Positions 45,822-55,476 are shown, counted from the stretch's first letter. The stretch: DNA of 64,000 nucleotides from Synechococcales cyanobacterium CNB (GCA_030263455.1 SZOZ01000009.1:177462-241461), one strand, 5' to 3'. A program made the numbers and translations. Notes: a model not told the origin generated them from the sequence alone.

Positions 45822-46709
45822 TCAGGCTTCCAGTGAGAGGATCGGCGACGCGCACCCCTCGGGTAGAGCGGTCCGGATCGAGTCGAGCATGGCGTCGGTC
45901 AGTTTCAGGTCGGACAGCGCCCGCGGGTCGATCTCCAGGGAGGCCAGGTCCAGCCGGAAGCCGCCCTCGAGTTCGCCGGCCAGGCGATCGGCGACGTACA
46001 CGATGAGCGGCAGTGTCCGCTGCTCGAAGGGCAGGTCGAAGGGGTTGTGGTGGTGCCCGGTCACCCGTGCAAACGAGGCGGGGAACTTCCACTTCTCGCA
46101 CAGCGCGGCCCCGAAGTTCTGGTGGTTCGCACCGTAGACACGCTCCTCGACTTCGAGCATATCTGCCCGAGGCGCGCCGTCCGGACCGCGCGGCACGCTC
46201 TCGACGACCTCGATGAGGCGAGCACGATCGGCCTGCATCTCGACGATGATGCCGATGTCGTGCATCAGGCCCGCGAGAAACGCCTCGTCGGCCAGGCCGA
46301 GCTTGAGCGCATCGGCGATCATCTTGCTCGCCACGGCCGTCGCGTTCGAGTGGTCCCACAGGTTGCGGGCCGAGAAGCCGGTCGTGAGTTCACCCCCCCG
46401 GAAGAGCTTGGCGAGGCTCGCGGCGATCGCGATGTTCTTCACCGCGTTCAACCCGAGCAGCACGATCGCGCGGTTGATGGACGCGATCTGCCCAGGCAGG
46501 CCGTAGAACGACGAGTTCACGACCTTCAGGATGCGGCTGCAGAGCGCGGGGTCCGTCGAGATGACGCGGTTGAGGTCCTGCGCCGTCGAGCTCTGGTTCT
46601 CGACGAGTTGCACGATCTTCAGCGTGACCTCTGGCAACGTAGCGATGTGGCTCACCTCGCGAATCGCCGACGCCACCGCCTCTTCCCGGCTCTGCACTGC
46701 AACGCTCAT
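45822..46709 (-). CDS. HDOD-domain signalling protein
   Basis: 295 residues from the ATG at 46709, with GGGAG upstream; an ATG at 46757 is possible. The HDOD domain spans about 15-215: ATLPEVTLKIVQLVENQSS, LCSRILKVVNSSFYGLPG, INRAIVLLGLNAVKNIAIA and a partial HD motif AGLMHDIG. HDOD proteins act in c-di-GMP-linked signalling, stress and motility control without proven hydrolase activity. It follows the nonulosonic acid operon by 145 bp on the same strand and might belong to the same motility programme. Confidence 0.88.
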   Translation of the reverse strand: MSVAVQSREEAVASAIREVSHIATLPEVTLKIVQLVENQSSTAQDLNRVISTDPALCSRILKVVNSSFYGLPGQIASINRAIVLLGLNAVKNIAIAASLAKLFRGGELTTGFSARNLWDHSNATAVASKMIADALKLGLADEAFLAGLMHDIGIIVEMQADRARLIEVVESVPRGPDGAPRADMLEVEERVYGANHQNFGAALCEKWKFPASFARVTGHHHNPFDLPFEQRTLPLIVYVADRLAGELEGGFRLDLASLEIDPRALSDLKLTDAMLDSIRTALPEGCASPILSLEA

Positions 46710-46854
46710 TCTGCCGCTCCCTTCGGGTACTCGCCCCGGCGCATCAGGGCGGTTCATCGGCGCACGGCGGGTTCAACTTCGCCCGCCGGCGCGGCTTGGG
46801 TGATAACACCGCCGGGACCGCCCGCGCAGACCGAACGCCCGCGCCAGAGCGACC

Positions 46855-48060
46855 TCAGTACGTGCAGCGTTTGCGCAGCAGCATGGCCGATCCCGGGTCT
46901 GTCGAGGCCAGCAGCGCCGCCGCTCGTTCACCGGCACGCCCCTCGCCGTAGGGGTGAGTGAGAGCGGATCGGTCAAGCCGCCGCGCCCGTTCCACCGCAC
47001 GACGTACCGCGTGCGCTCCCTCGCCTTCGCACGCGACGACGTTCGGCGGACGCTCGCGCCCGCCTTGGCGCGCCCCGACGTCCACGGCGGGCAGACGCAA
47101 CGCGGCCGCTTCGATCAGGCCCGCCGAACTGTTTCCCACGAGCACGCCGCCCGACTCCGCGACTCGCTTCAGCAGCCCGATGAACCGCTCGCGCGGCAGG
47201 TGTCCGACTCGCCGCACCGCGCCACGCCCCGCCGCGCTCTCGACCGCGCGCGCCACCCCCACCCTGCCGGGGTCGTGGTTCGGATCGAACGCGGCGACAC
47301 ACATCCCTTCCAGCCCCGCCAGCACGCCGGACGCCGCCGCCTCTTCTTCCTCCGCGTGCCTGCCGATCGGGTGCATCAGGAAGACCGCCTCGGGCACACC
47401 GCCGCAGAGCGTCCCGACCTCGGCATCGCTCATGGGCACGATCGCGTCCAGCCCGTCGATCGCGGGCGACCCCACGACGCGGACGAACTCGGCCCGCTCG
47501 CCCATGCGCCGGATGCGCTCGGCCGATTGCTCGGTTGCGGCCAAGTGCAGGTGGGCGAGCTTGGTGATGGCGTGCCGCATCGCCTCATCGGCGACGCCCT
47601 CGGCCCGATCGCCGCCGTGCAAGTGAGCGACGGCCACGCCGCCGACAGAGGCAGCACTCGCAGCCGCGAAGGCCTCGATACGGTCCCCCAGCACGACCAC
47701 CCAGTCCGGCCTCAGCCCGGCGATCGAGCGCGCGAAGCGTGCCACCCCCCGTCCCAGCGCCTCGGCGTCGTCGAGGCGCGTCGAGTCACTCGCCTTCTGC
47801 ATCGGCACCGAGTCCGCCACCGGGAACGCCGCCTTCACCTCGCGGAACGTCTCCGCTGGCGGGATCAGGTGCGCCCCGGCAGCGACGACCAGCAACTCCA
47901 GCTCGGGATGCCGGCGCACCGCCTCCATCACCGGGCGCAGCAGGCCGAACTCCGCCCGCGTCCCCGTGACGACCATCACGCGCCTGCGCGAACTCGACGA
48001 CGAGTCCTCGTACTCGCCCGGTCGCAACGAAGGCTCACCGTCCCATCCGTCGCCGATCAT
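46855..48060 (-). CDS. neuC: UDP-GlcNAc 2-epimerase, hydrolysing (NeuC/LegG-like)
   Basis: 401 residues from the ATG at 48060. Residues 1-25 are a Ser-rich extension. VMVVTGTRAEFGLLRPVMEA opens the GT-B-like fold, followed by VVLGDRIEAFAAASAA, AHLHGGDRAEGVADEAMRHA and GNSSAGLIEAAALRLPAVDV, all hallmarks of the NeuC group. It would release ManNAc or a di-N-acetyl analogue from the UDP-sugar as the first step of sialic or legionaminic acid synthesis. It is the last gene of the maf-neuA-neuB-neuC operon, 9 nt after neuB. Confidence 0.9.
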   Translation of the reverse strand: MIGDGWDGEPSLRPGEYEDSSSSSRRRVMVVTGTRAEFGLLRPVMEAVRRHPELELLVVAAGAHLIPPAETFREVKAAFPVADSVPMQKASDSTRLDDAEALGRGVARFARSIAGLRPDWVVVLGDRIEAFAAASAASVGGVAVAHLHGGDRAEGVADEAMRHAITKLAHLHLAATEQSAERIRRMGERAEFVRVVGSPAIDGLDAIVPMSDAEVGTLCGGVPEAVFLMHPIGRHAEEEEAAASGVLAGLEGMCVAAFDPNHDPGRVGVARAVESAAGRGAVRRVGHLPRERFIGLLKRVAESGGVLVGNSSAGLIEAAALRLPAVDVGARQGGRERPPNVVACEGEGAHAVRRAVERARRLDRSALTHPYGEGRAGERAAALLASTDPGSAMLLRKRCTY

Positions 48061-48069
48061 GCGGGCACT

Positions 48070-49131
48070 CTACTCCGGAGCGAGATCGCCCGCGCCGAGC
48101 GGCATATCCGCGTTCACACCCCGCGCGAGGCGCCGACCCACGACCTCTCCGAGCCGCCACGGCTCCAGCCCCGTTCCGGGGCGCTTGATCGCCAGGTCGT
48201 CGAGCGTGAGGGCATGGCCGGCCGAGAGAGAGCGCCGCGTGGTGATCGACTGGCGCGAGACGCGCCGAACGTCCGTCTCGCACGCCAGCACGCGCTTCTC
48301 GGGCGGGCCGATGCGCGGATCATGTTCCGCGAACGCGAGCCTCCCGCTCGACCGGGACGCCTCGGCGTACCGCGCGAACGCTGCCGCGTCCAGCGACGCC
48401 GCGTGGTCCGGCCCGCGTGCGGAGGGGTCGTAGGTCAGGTGCTTTTCGAGCACGCACGCCCCGAGCGACGCGGCCAGTGCGCCCGTGTCCTCGCCCGTGG
48501 TGTGGTCGCTGTAGCCGACCGGGCCGTCGAACACGCGGCGCAGCGCGGCCATCGCTCCGATCGCCGCGTCGGCGTCGGCGGTGGGGTAGCAGCTGACGCA
48601 TTGCAGGAGCGCGAGCCGATCACGCACGCCCCCGAGCCATTCGACGGCTCGCTCCACTTCACGGGCTTCGCACGCGCCCGTGCTCACGATCAGCGGCCTG
48701 CCCGTCGCGGCCATTACCTCCAGCAGGGGGCGATTCACGGCGTCGGGGCTGGCGCTCTTGTAGGCGTCCCACGCCAGCCGCTCCGCCTCCACCACGAGGT
48801 CCGCACTGAAGACCGTCACGATCGCCTGCAAGCCCAGCGCGTGCGCCCGATCGACCACCGCGGCCATGCCGTCGATGCCCAGTTCCAGCCGACGCAGCAT
48901 CGACACAGGGTCGGACTCGCCCGCGGCACGCTGGTACGCGGCGAGTTTCGCGGCGCGGCTCATCAGCAGGTCGGTGCGGAAGAACTGGAGTTTCACTGCG
49001 TCCGCGCCCGCGCGGGCCGCGGCCTCGGCGAGGGCGACCGCCCGCTCGGCGGAGCCGTCGTGATTCACGCCGATCTCGGCGATGACGTAGGGCGGCTGCC
49101 CGGGTCCGATCTCTCGATCGCCGATCCTCAT
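48070..49131 (-). CDS. neuB: N-acetylneuraminate-type synthase (NeuB family)
   Basis: 353 residues from the ATG at 49131, overlapping neuA by 4 nt. The TIM-barrel start PPYVIAEIGVNHDGSAE, then AVKLQFFRTDLLM, ASPDAVNRPLLEVMAATG, GYSDHTTGEDTGALAA and VLEKHLTYDP are typical. A C-terminal SAF domain (TRRSLSAGHALTLDDLAIKR) is present. The enzyme condenses PEP with ManNAc or a related hexosamine to give a nonulosonic acid. The exact acid (Neu5Ac, legionaminic or pseudaminic) cannot be told, but the presence of a NeuC-type epimerase rather than PseB/C favours Neu5Ac or legionaminic acid. Confidence 0.93.
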   Translation of the reverse strand: MRIGDREIGPGQPPYVIAEIGVNHDGSAERAVALAEAAARAGADAVKLQFFRTDLLMSRAAKLAAYQRAAGESDPVSMLRRLELGIDGMAAVVDRAHALGLQAIVTVFSADLVVEAERLAWDAYKSASPDAVNRPLLEVMAATGRPLIVSTGACEAREVERAVEWLGGVRDRLALLQCVSCYPTADADAAIGAMAALRRVFDGPVGYSDHTTGEDTGALAASLGACVLEKHLTYDPSARGPDHAASLDAAAFARYAEASRSSGRLAFAEHDPRIGPPEKRVLACETDVRRVSRQSITTRRSLSAGHALTLDDLAIKRPGTGLEPWRLGEVVGRRLARGVNADMPLGAGDLAPE

Positions 49132-49886
49132 CGCACGCCGCGCAGCCGCGCCTCCGCCACCGCCAGGTCGTTCGCGTCGTCGATGTCCACGACGTCGCCC
49201 GGCTCCGTCGCTACGCCCCGGTGATCACGACCGAGAAAGGCGTGCGGCCCCGGCGCGACGCCCTCGTCCAGCAACAGCGCGCGACGCGACACGACCAGCA
49301 CGCCGCCGTCGGGCACAAACGAGGGCGGGAGTTCCTGCCGCCGATAGACGCCGTTGAAGAGCCGGTCGCCCTCCCACGGCGTGACACGGCCGTTCTCGCC
49401 GAGCCTCGCCTGCCACCACGGGTGGAACTTGCCGACCGGCGCGTAACTCTGCACCGACGAGCAGCCGGCGCTCCACAGCAGCGTTACGGCCCGGTCGATC
49501 AGCCCGGCCGGGCGCACGGGCACGTTGCCGTAGAGAATGACGACGCACGCCGACGGGTCGCGGTCATCAAGCACGATCGGAGGCGCGAGTCGAGCCACGC
49601 GGCGCAGGCACGCCCGGACGGCGTCGTCCACCGCCGCCGTGTCGCTCGCGTGCTCGGCCTCACGCTCGACCGAAATCGCGCCCATGTCGCGCCCGATCGC
49701 AAGAACTTCGGGCGAATCGCTCGACACCAGCACGGTGTCCACTGTGCGTGCCGACAGCGCTGCCTCGACCGTCCACGCCACGCACGGCCTGCCCGCCACG
49801 GGCGCAACGTTCTTCCCCGGCAGGCCCTTGCTCCCGGCCCGAGCCAGCGCCACGGCGATCGTGCGACACACCCGCGTTCCGCTCAT
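49128..49886 (-). CDS. neuA: CMP-nonulosonic acid cytidylyltransferase (NeuA-like)
   Basis: 252 residues from the ATG at 49886. The nucleotide loop AVALARAGSKGLPGKNVAPV, WTVEAALSARTVDTVLVSSD, REAEHASDTAAVDDAVRA, and YRRQELPPSFVPDGGVLVV match CMP-sialate synthetases. It activates the acid made by NeuB with CTP. It begins 24 nt after the Maf fusion gene and overlaps neuB. Confidence 0.92.
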   Translation of the reverse strand: MSGTRVCRTIAVALARAGSKGLPGKNVAPVAGRPCVAWTVEAALSARTVDTVLVSSDSPEVLAIGRDMGAISVEREAEHASDTAAVDDAVRACLRRVARLAPPIVLDDRDPSACVVILYGNVPVRPAGLIDRAVTLLWSAGCSSVQSYAPVGKFHPWWQARLGENGRVTPWEGDRLFNGVYRRQELPPSFVPDGGVLVVSRRALLLDEGVAPGPHAFLGRDHRGVATEPGDVVDIDDANDLAVAEARLRGVR

Positions 49887-49910
49887 CCGCGACGCCTCCC
49901 GCCCGGCGGA

Positions 49911-52900
49911 CTACGCCACCGCACGACGCGGCGAACTCAGGCGGCGCGCCCGCGCCAGCGCGCGCCACACTTCCTCGAACGGCTGCCGCGCCAGGTCGCC
50001 CGCCCGCTGGCGTGCGTGCAGGTCGGACCCGCTCATCGGCACACGACCGTCGCAGAGCACGGTCATCGTCGTGCGGTCTAGACGGTCGCGGGCCGCCACC
50101 GGCAGCGGCAGTGGCGCGATCCGATCGCCCGAGATCGGCCTCGCCAGCGGGTCGATCACGCACGCCCACGCGTGCATCAGCCAATGGTCGTAGAAACTCT
50201 CGACCTGCCCGTACACCGCGTCGCACCGGGTGATGCGAGGGACGACCCACGGGCTGCCCCACCTCCCCCCCTCGCTCGCGATTGCGACCAGCCGGCGCAC
50301 GTTCTCCTGCGCGCCCTCGAAAAGGTTGGCGCCGGCCATGCGACGGTACGCCTCCGCCTCGGTCGCCAGCAGGTCCACGCTCACAACGTCCACACCCGAC
50401 CGGGCGAGCGCATCAACGACGGACGGATCGCAGAGCAGGTTCGTCCGCAGGTGAACGCCCGCGATGCCGCACTCGCGCGCGATGGCCGCAATCTCAGACC
50501 ACGCCGGGTGCATCAGCGGGTCGCCTGCGCCGGCCAGCGTGACCGCGGCGTCTTGCCGCAGCCGCCCGAACTGCGCGAGAATCCGCCGCGCCATGTCGAG
50601 CGAGATCGGCCTCCGCTCCGGCGCTTCTCCCGACCCCCACAGCGTGCGCGCCCGCAGCCCGCCCGTGCGCCGCCCGGTGCAGATCTCGAGCGTGAGCACC
50701 TGCGGCGCGGGGCCGGCCAGCGAGAGCGGCGACGCCTCCGCCGCGCGGCAGAGCGCCGCCGCATTCGCCTCGTCCCACGGCACCCCGCAGGAAGCAGCCA
50801 GGCGCGACAGCGCGAGCGCACGCGAAGGCTCATCGGGAATGAATCGCACCCCAGCGTCACGCACGATCGGCTCGACGTGCACGCACACGTCCTTCGCGAT
50901 CGGGTCCAGCACCGGCGCGACCGGCACGTAGCCCAGAAGCCCACCCATCGACGCGATCGGCCCCGCGCCCGGCGCCTGCGACGCCATCTCATCCGCGAGC
51001 GTCCGCTCGATAACGCACGGGGCGAGGCCCGGCGGCGACTGCGTGAACGTGAACCGATGCTCGCTCGGTCGCTCCAGGCAGCGATCCGCGACCGCATCGG
51101 CGAGCGCGGGGTCGAGCAGTGCCCAGTCCGCGCCGCAGATCACCGCGGCGTCGATGCCCTCGTCGCGCATCACGCCCGCGAGCGTCCCGGCGTCGAAGGC
51201 CTCGTCGTAACAGGTCTGGTTGGCCAGCCCACCGCGCCAGCACGATCGCGCCCACAGCCGCGCCCGTCCCACCGCGTGCCGACGCTCGCCGAGCGGGTGA
51301 TGCTCGACCCGCCGAACAGCGAGATCAACTCCGGTTGGCGCAGCGCCGGCGATCGCGCGCACGCGGGCCGGGTCCTGCGCCAACAGCACGACGCGGCGGA
51401 CCCGCTGCGTTCGCGCCAGCTGGCGCAGCAGCAGCGCAAGCGGGTTCAACCCCCCGAGGAAGCGGTCCTCGAGGCGGCGTGGCGTGCCCAGCCCGCTCCG
51501 GTCGGGATCGACAGCGACGACCGCCGCGACGCGGATCGAGTCCCGCGACACGCGCACGCCGTCCGGCTCGGGCGCAGGCGTGCGCGTTACCTTCGGCCCG
51601 CCCTCCATGGCGGCAGTCGTGTCGTCGAGCATCCGCCCCATCGCGTCGGCCGCGTCGGCCAGCCATGTCACGTTCTCGATGTCGCGCTCGATCTGCCTTC
51701 TCTGGCGATCGAGCGGCGAGAGCGCCGTGTCGAGGCCGATCTCGCGGTCGTGGCGGAAGCGGCGGAGCGTGCCCGTCTGGTTCAGCCGCTGCACAAGTTC
51801 GTACGCCGCGCCGAGCGATTCGACCTCGCGGGCAAGCCCCTGCACGCGCCCGATGAGCCGGTTCACGCGGGCCTGGTCGGCGTGGTGGTCGCGCATCTCT
51901 GCGAGCAGTCTGGCCGTCTCGCGGCTGATCTCGCCGACGCGCCAGACGCCGCGGCGCAGCGCGCGCGCCCGCTCTGCCGCGACGCTCGCCCCGCGCCGGA
52001 GCGCGCCCTCGTCACGCTCCGCCGGTGGCAGCGCGACGCGCCGTGCCCCTGCGCCCGAATATCGGTCGAGCGCCTCCGCGAGGGACAGCGGCGTCGTGTG
52101 CCGCTTGCGTGCCCCTCCCTCCGTTGCGTCGATCGTCGTCAGCCCGCGCCGCGCGTCCTCCTCGAACGTCCGCTCGAACTGCACCAGGTAGGCGGCCATC
52201 TGGTCGTCGGTGTAGACGGGCCGACCTTCTGCGTCCTCGACGCGGTGCAGCAGCCGACGGTGGCGCACGATCCGCTGCCATTCGAGCATCTCGAGCGTGT
52301 TGAACTCGTTGATCTCGCCCGCCCACACGGCGTGGATCGCCGCCCCAGCCCCGTAGTACTGCCCGTCCGTGAACGCCAGATCCTGCCCGATAAGCATGAC
52401 CGGATCGCACCCGAGGTGGCGCGCGAGGTAGTACGCCAGGTGCGCCACCGTCGCGCCCGCGGGCAGCGCTGCCGGGTCGTGCCGGTGCGCACTTCCAAGC
52501 ACCGAGTCGAGCACCGGTTCCGACGGGCAGCGGATCGCCCCGGGAAACGACGAGAGGATCGCCGGGTTCCCCTTCGCGTCGGCCACCAGCGTCACGCCGC
52601 GCACGTCGTCGGCTGTCAGCCCCTCGTAGAACCGCCGCGAAATCTCGTGCCAGTCCAGCGCGGTGACGAAGTGCGGGCGGATGCCCCGTTCGAGCAACTG
52701 CTTCAGCACGGTCTGCACCGCGATGATGACGACGCGGTCGCGCACGCCGGGCCGCGCCAGCAGGTCGATGTTCCGGCGCAGGCTCGGCCCCGCGCTCACC
52801 ACCACCGCGGGCCGATCGGCGCACGCCCCCGCGAGGTCGCCGACACCGGGGCATCCCGCGTAATAGTCCAGGTTCATCAGCAGGTTGCGGAGCGTCGTCT

Positions 52901-53537
52901 CCATCTGCACGAGCGTGGTGACGACGGTGGTGCGCATGGCCCGCATCACGCGGGCGAGTTCCTCGCCGAACCGTGCCGCCTGCGCGCCAAGCCGGGCCTT
53001 GCTCCCGGGGTGCTCGACGATCTTCACGCCGAGCGACAGGATGCCCTCCACCCCGGACAGGGCGTGCGAGAGCGCGACCGGATCGCAGTCCGTCAGCACC
53101 GCCACCGTGCCCCCCCCGAGCCACGCCGAGCAGTCCACCCGTTCGAGCACGGCCCGGAGCAGGCCGGGGTCCGGCTCGAAGCAGACGACGAATCCTGCGG
53201 TGCCCATGCGGCGCGCCAGCGCGGCGACGTGGTGCCCCACGCCGAAGCCGAGCACGGCCACTCCGCCCGAGGCACGCGGGTCCACCGTCGCCGCCAGTCG
53301 TTCGGCCTCTTCCAGCGGGCGTCGCCGGCTTGCCAGCCAGCGCGCCGACGCACCGTCACCCTCGCTCGCCGTGATCGCGCCGTCGTCGGCCACCGCGAAC
53401 GTCAGGTCCGTTCTGGGCGTCGCGATCCGCACCGCTTCCGCCGCCCGCACCGATCTCACCGCCAGCGCACGCAGGTTCCGCCGCAGCGTTTCTGCGCTCG
53501 GTGCACATCCCGGTTGTCCCGCGTGCCCTACCGTCAT
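49911..53537 (-). CDS. Three-part fusion: Maf/DUF115 glycosyltransferase, SpsF-like and radical-SAM-like domains
   Basis: 1208 residues from the ATG at 53537, with GGAGAGCGG upstream. Residues about 60-640 are Maf/DUF115: GVAVLGFGVGHHVAALARR, RPAVVVSAGPSLRRNIDLLA and CDPVMLIGQDLAFTDGQYYG. Residues about 690-880 start with VAAVVAVDPDRSGLGTPRRL and RVRRVVLLAQDP, recalling SpsF/cytidylyltransferase folds. Residues about 970-1190 look like a radical SAM barrel (LTLEICTGRR, VTLAGAGDPLMHP, GVDVVSVDLLATEAEAYRRM), but the CxxxCxxC cluster motif is absent. Maf proteins attach nonulosonic acids to flagellin, fitting the neuABC genes downstream. The last two domain calls are tentative. Confidence 0.8.
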   Translation of the reverse strand: MTVGHAGQPGCAPSAETLRRNLRALAVRSVRAAEAVRIATPRTDLTFAVADDGAITASEGDGASARWLASRRRPLEEAERLAATVDPRASGGVAVLGFGVGHHVAALARRMGTAGFVVCFEPDPGLLRAVLERVDCSAWLGGGTVAVLTDCDPVALSHALSGVEGILSLGVKIVEHPGSKARLGAQAARFGEELARVMRAMRTTVVTTLVQMETTLRNLLMNLDYYAGCPGVGDLAGACADRPAVVVSAGPSLRRNIDLLARPGVRDRVVIIAVQTVLKQLLERGIRPHFVTALDWHEISRRFYEGLTADDVRGVTLVADAKGNPAILSSFPGAIRCPSEPVLDSVLGSAHRHDPAALPAGATVAHLAYYLARHLGCDPVMLIGQDLAFTDGQYYGAGAAIHAVWAGEINEFNTLEMLEWQRIVRHRRLLHRVEDAEGRPVYTDDQMAAYLVQFERTFEEDARRGLTTIDATEGGARKRHTTPLSLAEALDRYSGAGARRVALPPAERDEGALRRGASVAAERARALRRGVWRVGEISRETARLLAEMRDHHADQARVNRLIGRVQGLAREVESLGAAYELVQRLNQTGTLRRFRHDREIGLDTALSPLDRQRRQIERDIENVTWLADAADAMGRMLDDTTAAMEGGPKVTRTPAPEPDGVRVSRDSIRVAAVVAVDPDRSGLGTPRRLEDRFLGGLNPLALLLRQLARTQRVRRVVLLAQDPARVRAIAGAAPTGVDLAVRRVEHHPLGERRHAVGRARLWARSCWRGGLANQTCYDEAFDAGTLAGVMRDEGIDAAVICGADWALLDPALADAVADRCLERPSEHRFTFTQSPPGLAPCVIERTLADEMASQAPGAGPIASMGGLLGYVPVAPVLDPIAKDVCVHVEPIVRDAGVRFIPDEPSRALALSRLAASCGVPWDEANAAALCRAAEASPLSLAGPAPQVLTLEICTGRRTGGLRARTLWGSGEAPERRPISLDMARRILAQFGRLRQDAAVTLAGAGDPLMHPAWSEIAAIARECGIAGVHLRTNLLCDPSVVDALARSGVDVVSVDLLATEAEAYRRMAGANLFEGAQENVRRLVAIASEGGRWGSPWVVPRITRCDAVYGQVESFYDHWLMHAWACVIDPLARPISGDRIAPLPLPVAARDRLDRTTMTVLCDGRVPMSGSDLHARQRAGDLARQPFEEVWRALARARRLSSPRRAVA

Positions 53538-53596
53538 CCGCTCTCCGATCCTTTCACCGGCCTTGGATCGACCCGCCCGACGACGCGGCTGCAAAG

Positions 53597-54328
53597 ATGC
53601 CCGACACCAGAGCCTATCAACGAAGCGCCGCTCACACCGCGCGGCCCGGGCGACCTGCCCTTGCCCTCGCCTTCTGTCTCCCCTCCGCTCCCGCCCTCGC
53701 CATTCTCACGCCGCCGCCCTCGCTGCCGTCACTCCCGCGACCGCCGATCGTCTCACATCTCCTGCTCGAATCACCTCTGCCGCTCGCCGTCGCCCTGGTT
53801 GCCGCCGGTGCGATCGCCGCCATCGCGCTTCATCGTCGCGCTCGCACGAAGCACGCGGGCATCGTCTCGGGTGCGTGCCTGCTCATCGCGGGTGCGCTGC
53901 TCGCGCTCGCCTCGCTCGTCGAGACGCCACGCGAGCGAGTGGTCGAGCGCACCCGCCTCCTCGTTGACGCGGTGGCCCGGGCCGACCTCCGCGCCCTCGA
54001 CGACCTGCTTGCCCCTGATTGCCTCGTCACCTTCGACCGCGCTCCGAACGGCTGGGAGAAGCCGGAGACCATCGGCTGGATCGCCGACAACCTCCGCGGC
54101 CGCTACACCGTGTCGCAGCACGAGGTCACCGGCGTGCAGGCCCAGATCGGCCCCCAGCGCGGCCTTGCACGCACCCGGCCCTCCGTCCGCGTGACCCCCG
54201 AGGTCACCGGCCGTCCGCACGGCTTCGTCTGCCTCATCACCTGGCGTGAAGACCCCGACGGCGCATGGCGCGCCCTGCGCGTCGAACCCCTCTGGCTCCA
54301 GGGCTACGGCAGCCTCACCCCCCCCTGA
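53597..54328 (+). CDS. Membrane protein with C-terminal NTF2/SnoaL-like domain
   Basis: 243 residues from the ATG at 53597. About three hydrophobic segments lie in the first 115 residues (ALALAFCLPSAPALA, LPLAVALVAAGAIAAIAL, GACLLIAGALLALASLV). A cone-like SnoaL/NTF2 domain follows: LLVDAVARADLRALDDLLAP, CLVTFD, VCLITWREDPDGAWRALRVE. The domain is used for ligand binding or scaffolding; no catalytic residues can be named. It is divergent from the Maf fusion gene over 59 bp. Confidence 0.65.
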   Translation: MPDTRAYQRSAAHTARPGRPALALAFCLPSAPALAILTPPPSLPSLPRPPIVSHLLLESPLPLAVALVAAGAIAAIALHRRARTKHAGIVSGACLLIAGALLALASLVETPRERVVERTRLLVDAVARADLRALDDLLAPDCLVTFDRAPNGWEKPETIGWIADNLRGRYTVSQHEVTGVQAQIGPQRGLARTRPSVRVTPEVTGRPHGFVCLITWREDPDGAWRALRVEPLWLQGYGSLTPP

Positions 54329-54357
54329 CGCCCGTCCGAGGCTCCCAGCGCGTCGCG

Positions 54358-55239
54358 CTACTGCTTCTCCTCCGGCACGGCGACCAGCGAACTGGGCTGC
54401 ATCCGCCAGGCCTTGGAGTCGTTGGCGGGCACGCCGCGGACTCGCTCGCGGATGCCCTTGCCGTTGAGCAGGTTCAGGGGGTGGCGCTTGCGGGCCTCGC
54501 GCAGGGCGAGACTCTCGAAGCCGGGTGAGTTGACGGGGTCGTAGTCGGCGGTGCCGAAGATGCCGACGGTCACGGTGCTCCGCTCGGGAGCATGGTAGTA
54601 GAAAGCGAGGTCGCCCTCGCGCCGCAACTGGGCCGCGGCCTGCTCCGCGGCGCGCCGAAACTCGCCCAGTTCCTGGGCCGTGGGGCGCTTGTCGTCACCC
54701 CGCCCGTAGATGCCGACCTGCAGGGTGTACAGGGCGGACGAGCCGTAGTACTTCTTCGCGTTGCGCAGGTCGAACTGCGGGATGCTCCCAGCGAGACGGT
54801 CCGGGCTTGGCGGGCTGAGCAGGGCATCGGCGAACGGCCGCTGACCATCCACCACGAGCGTCTGCACCCGGCGAAGGTCGGCGGCGGCCCTTGGATCGTC
54901 CGGCCCGGCGTACTTGCCGAACGCCAGCACGACGGCCCGGCCACGCTCCTCGACGTACGCGCTCTCCAGCCCTGCCACCGTCTTCGTCTTCCAGAGCGAC
55001 TGGGTCGCGCGCTCCGCCTTGTCCGGCCCGACGAACGCCGCGATCACGATCGTCCAGTCGTCGGCGACGGGCACCGCGGCGGGCTGAGGCTGCACGCTCG
55101 GTGCGGGCTGGTTGCGCCGGCGCTCCGGCTGCTCCCATCCCCCCCCCTCAACGACCAGCGGCGCGCACGTCAGCGCAGCGCAGACGCAGACCGCCCAGCC
55201 CAGACCCGATCGGCCCGTTCCCGTGATCCCGCGCGCCAT
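54358..55239 (-). CDS. Exported protein of unknown function
   Basis: 293 residues from the ATG at 55239, with GGAG upstream. An N-terminal signal peptide (WAVCVCAALTCAPLVVEGG) and a Pro/Gln-rich linker precede DDWTIVIAAFVGPDKAERAT, which resembles the start of a SPOR-like repeat, and a later LYTLQVGIYG that repeats the theme. SPOR domains bind denuded peptidoglycan, but the similarity is weak. The C-terminus contains NLLNGKGIRERV. Probably periplasmic; convergent with 53597. Confidence 0.6.
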   Translation of the reverse strand: MARGITGTGRSGLGWAVCVCAALTCAPLVVEGGGWEQPERRRNQPAPSVQPQPAAVPVADDWTIVIAAFVGPDKAERATQSLWKTKTVAGLESAYVEERGRAVVLAFGKYAGPDDPRAAADLRRVQTLVVDGQRPFADALLSPPSPDRLAGSIPQFDLRNAKKYYGSSALYTLQVGIYGRGDDKRPTAQELGEFRRAAEQAAAQLRREGDLAFYYHAPERSTVTVGIFGTADYDPVNSPGFESLALREARKRHPLNLLNGKGIRERVRGVPANDSKAWRMQPSSLVAVPEEKQ

Positions 55240-55476
55240 GTTCGATGCTCCTGCCCTTTGCTCAGCCTACCCCCCGGCCGGGTGTTGGGCCATACTCGGT
55301 AAGTTTGTGCCCGCCAACACTTTGCGGTCAATAAGGACTCTTTTCGCAGTATTGAAGGCCCGTGACGCCGCGCGTCGATACTCTGGCCATGTCGGCCGGG
55401 CGTCCCGCCGGGGCGTCGACAGGCCGTGTGGCCCGGATCCGTGGCCCGGGTGGCGGTCCGGTGGGAGGTCCGTTCG

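Noticed and set aside
50172..54194. 1340-codon plus-strand open frame
   Set aside because: Antisense to the Maf fusion gene; composition not protein-like.
55240..55476. Sigma-28 promoter before the flgM-like gene
   Set aside because: No TAAAGTTT...GCCGATAA pair found; only a weak TTGAAG-19-GATACT candidate.
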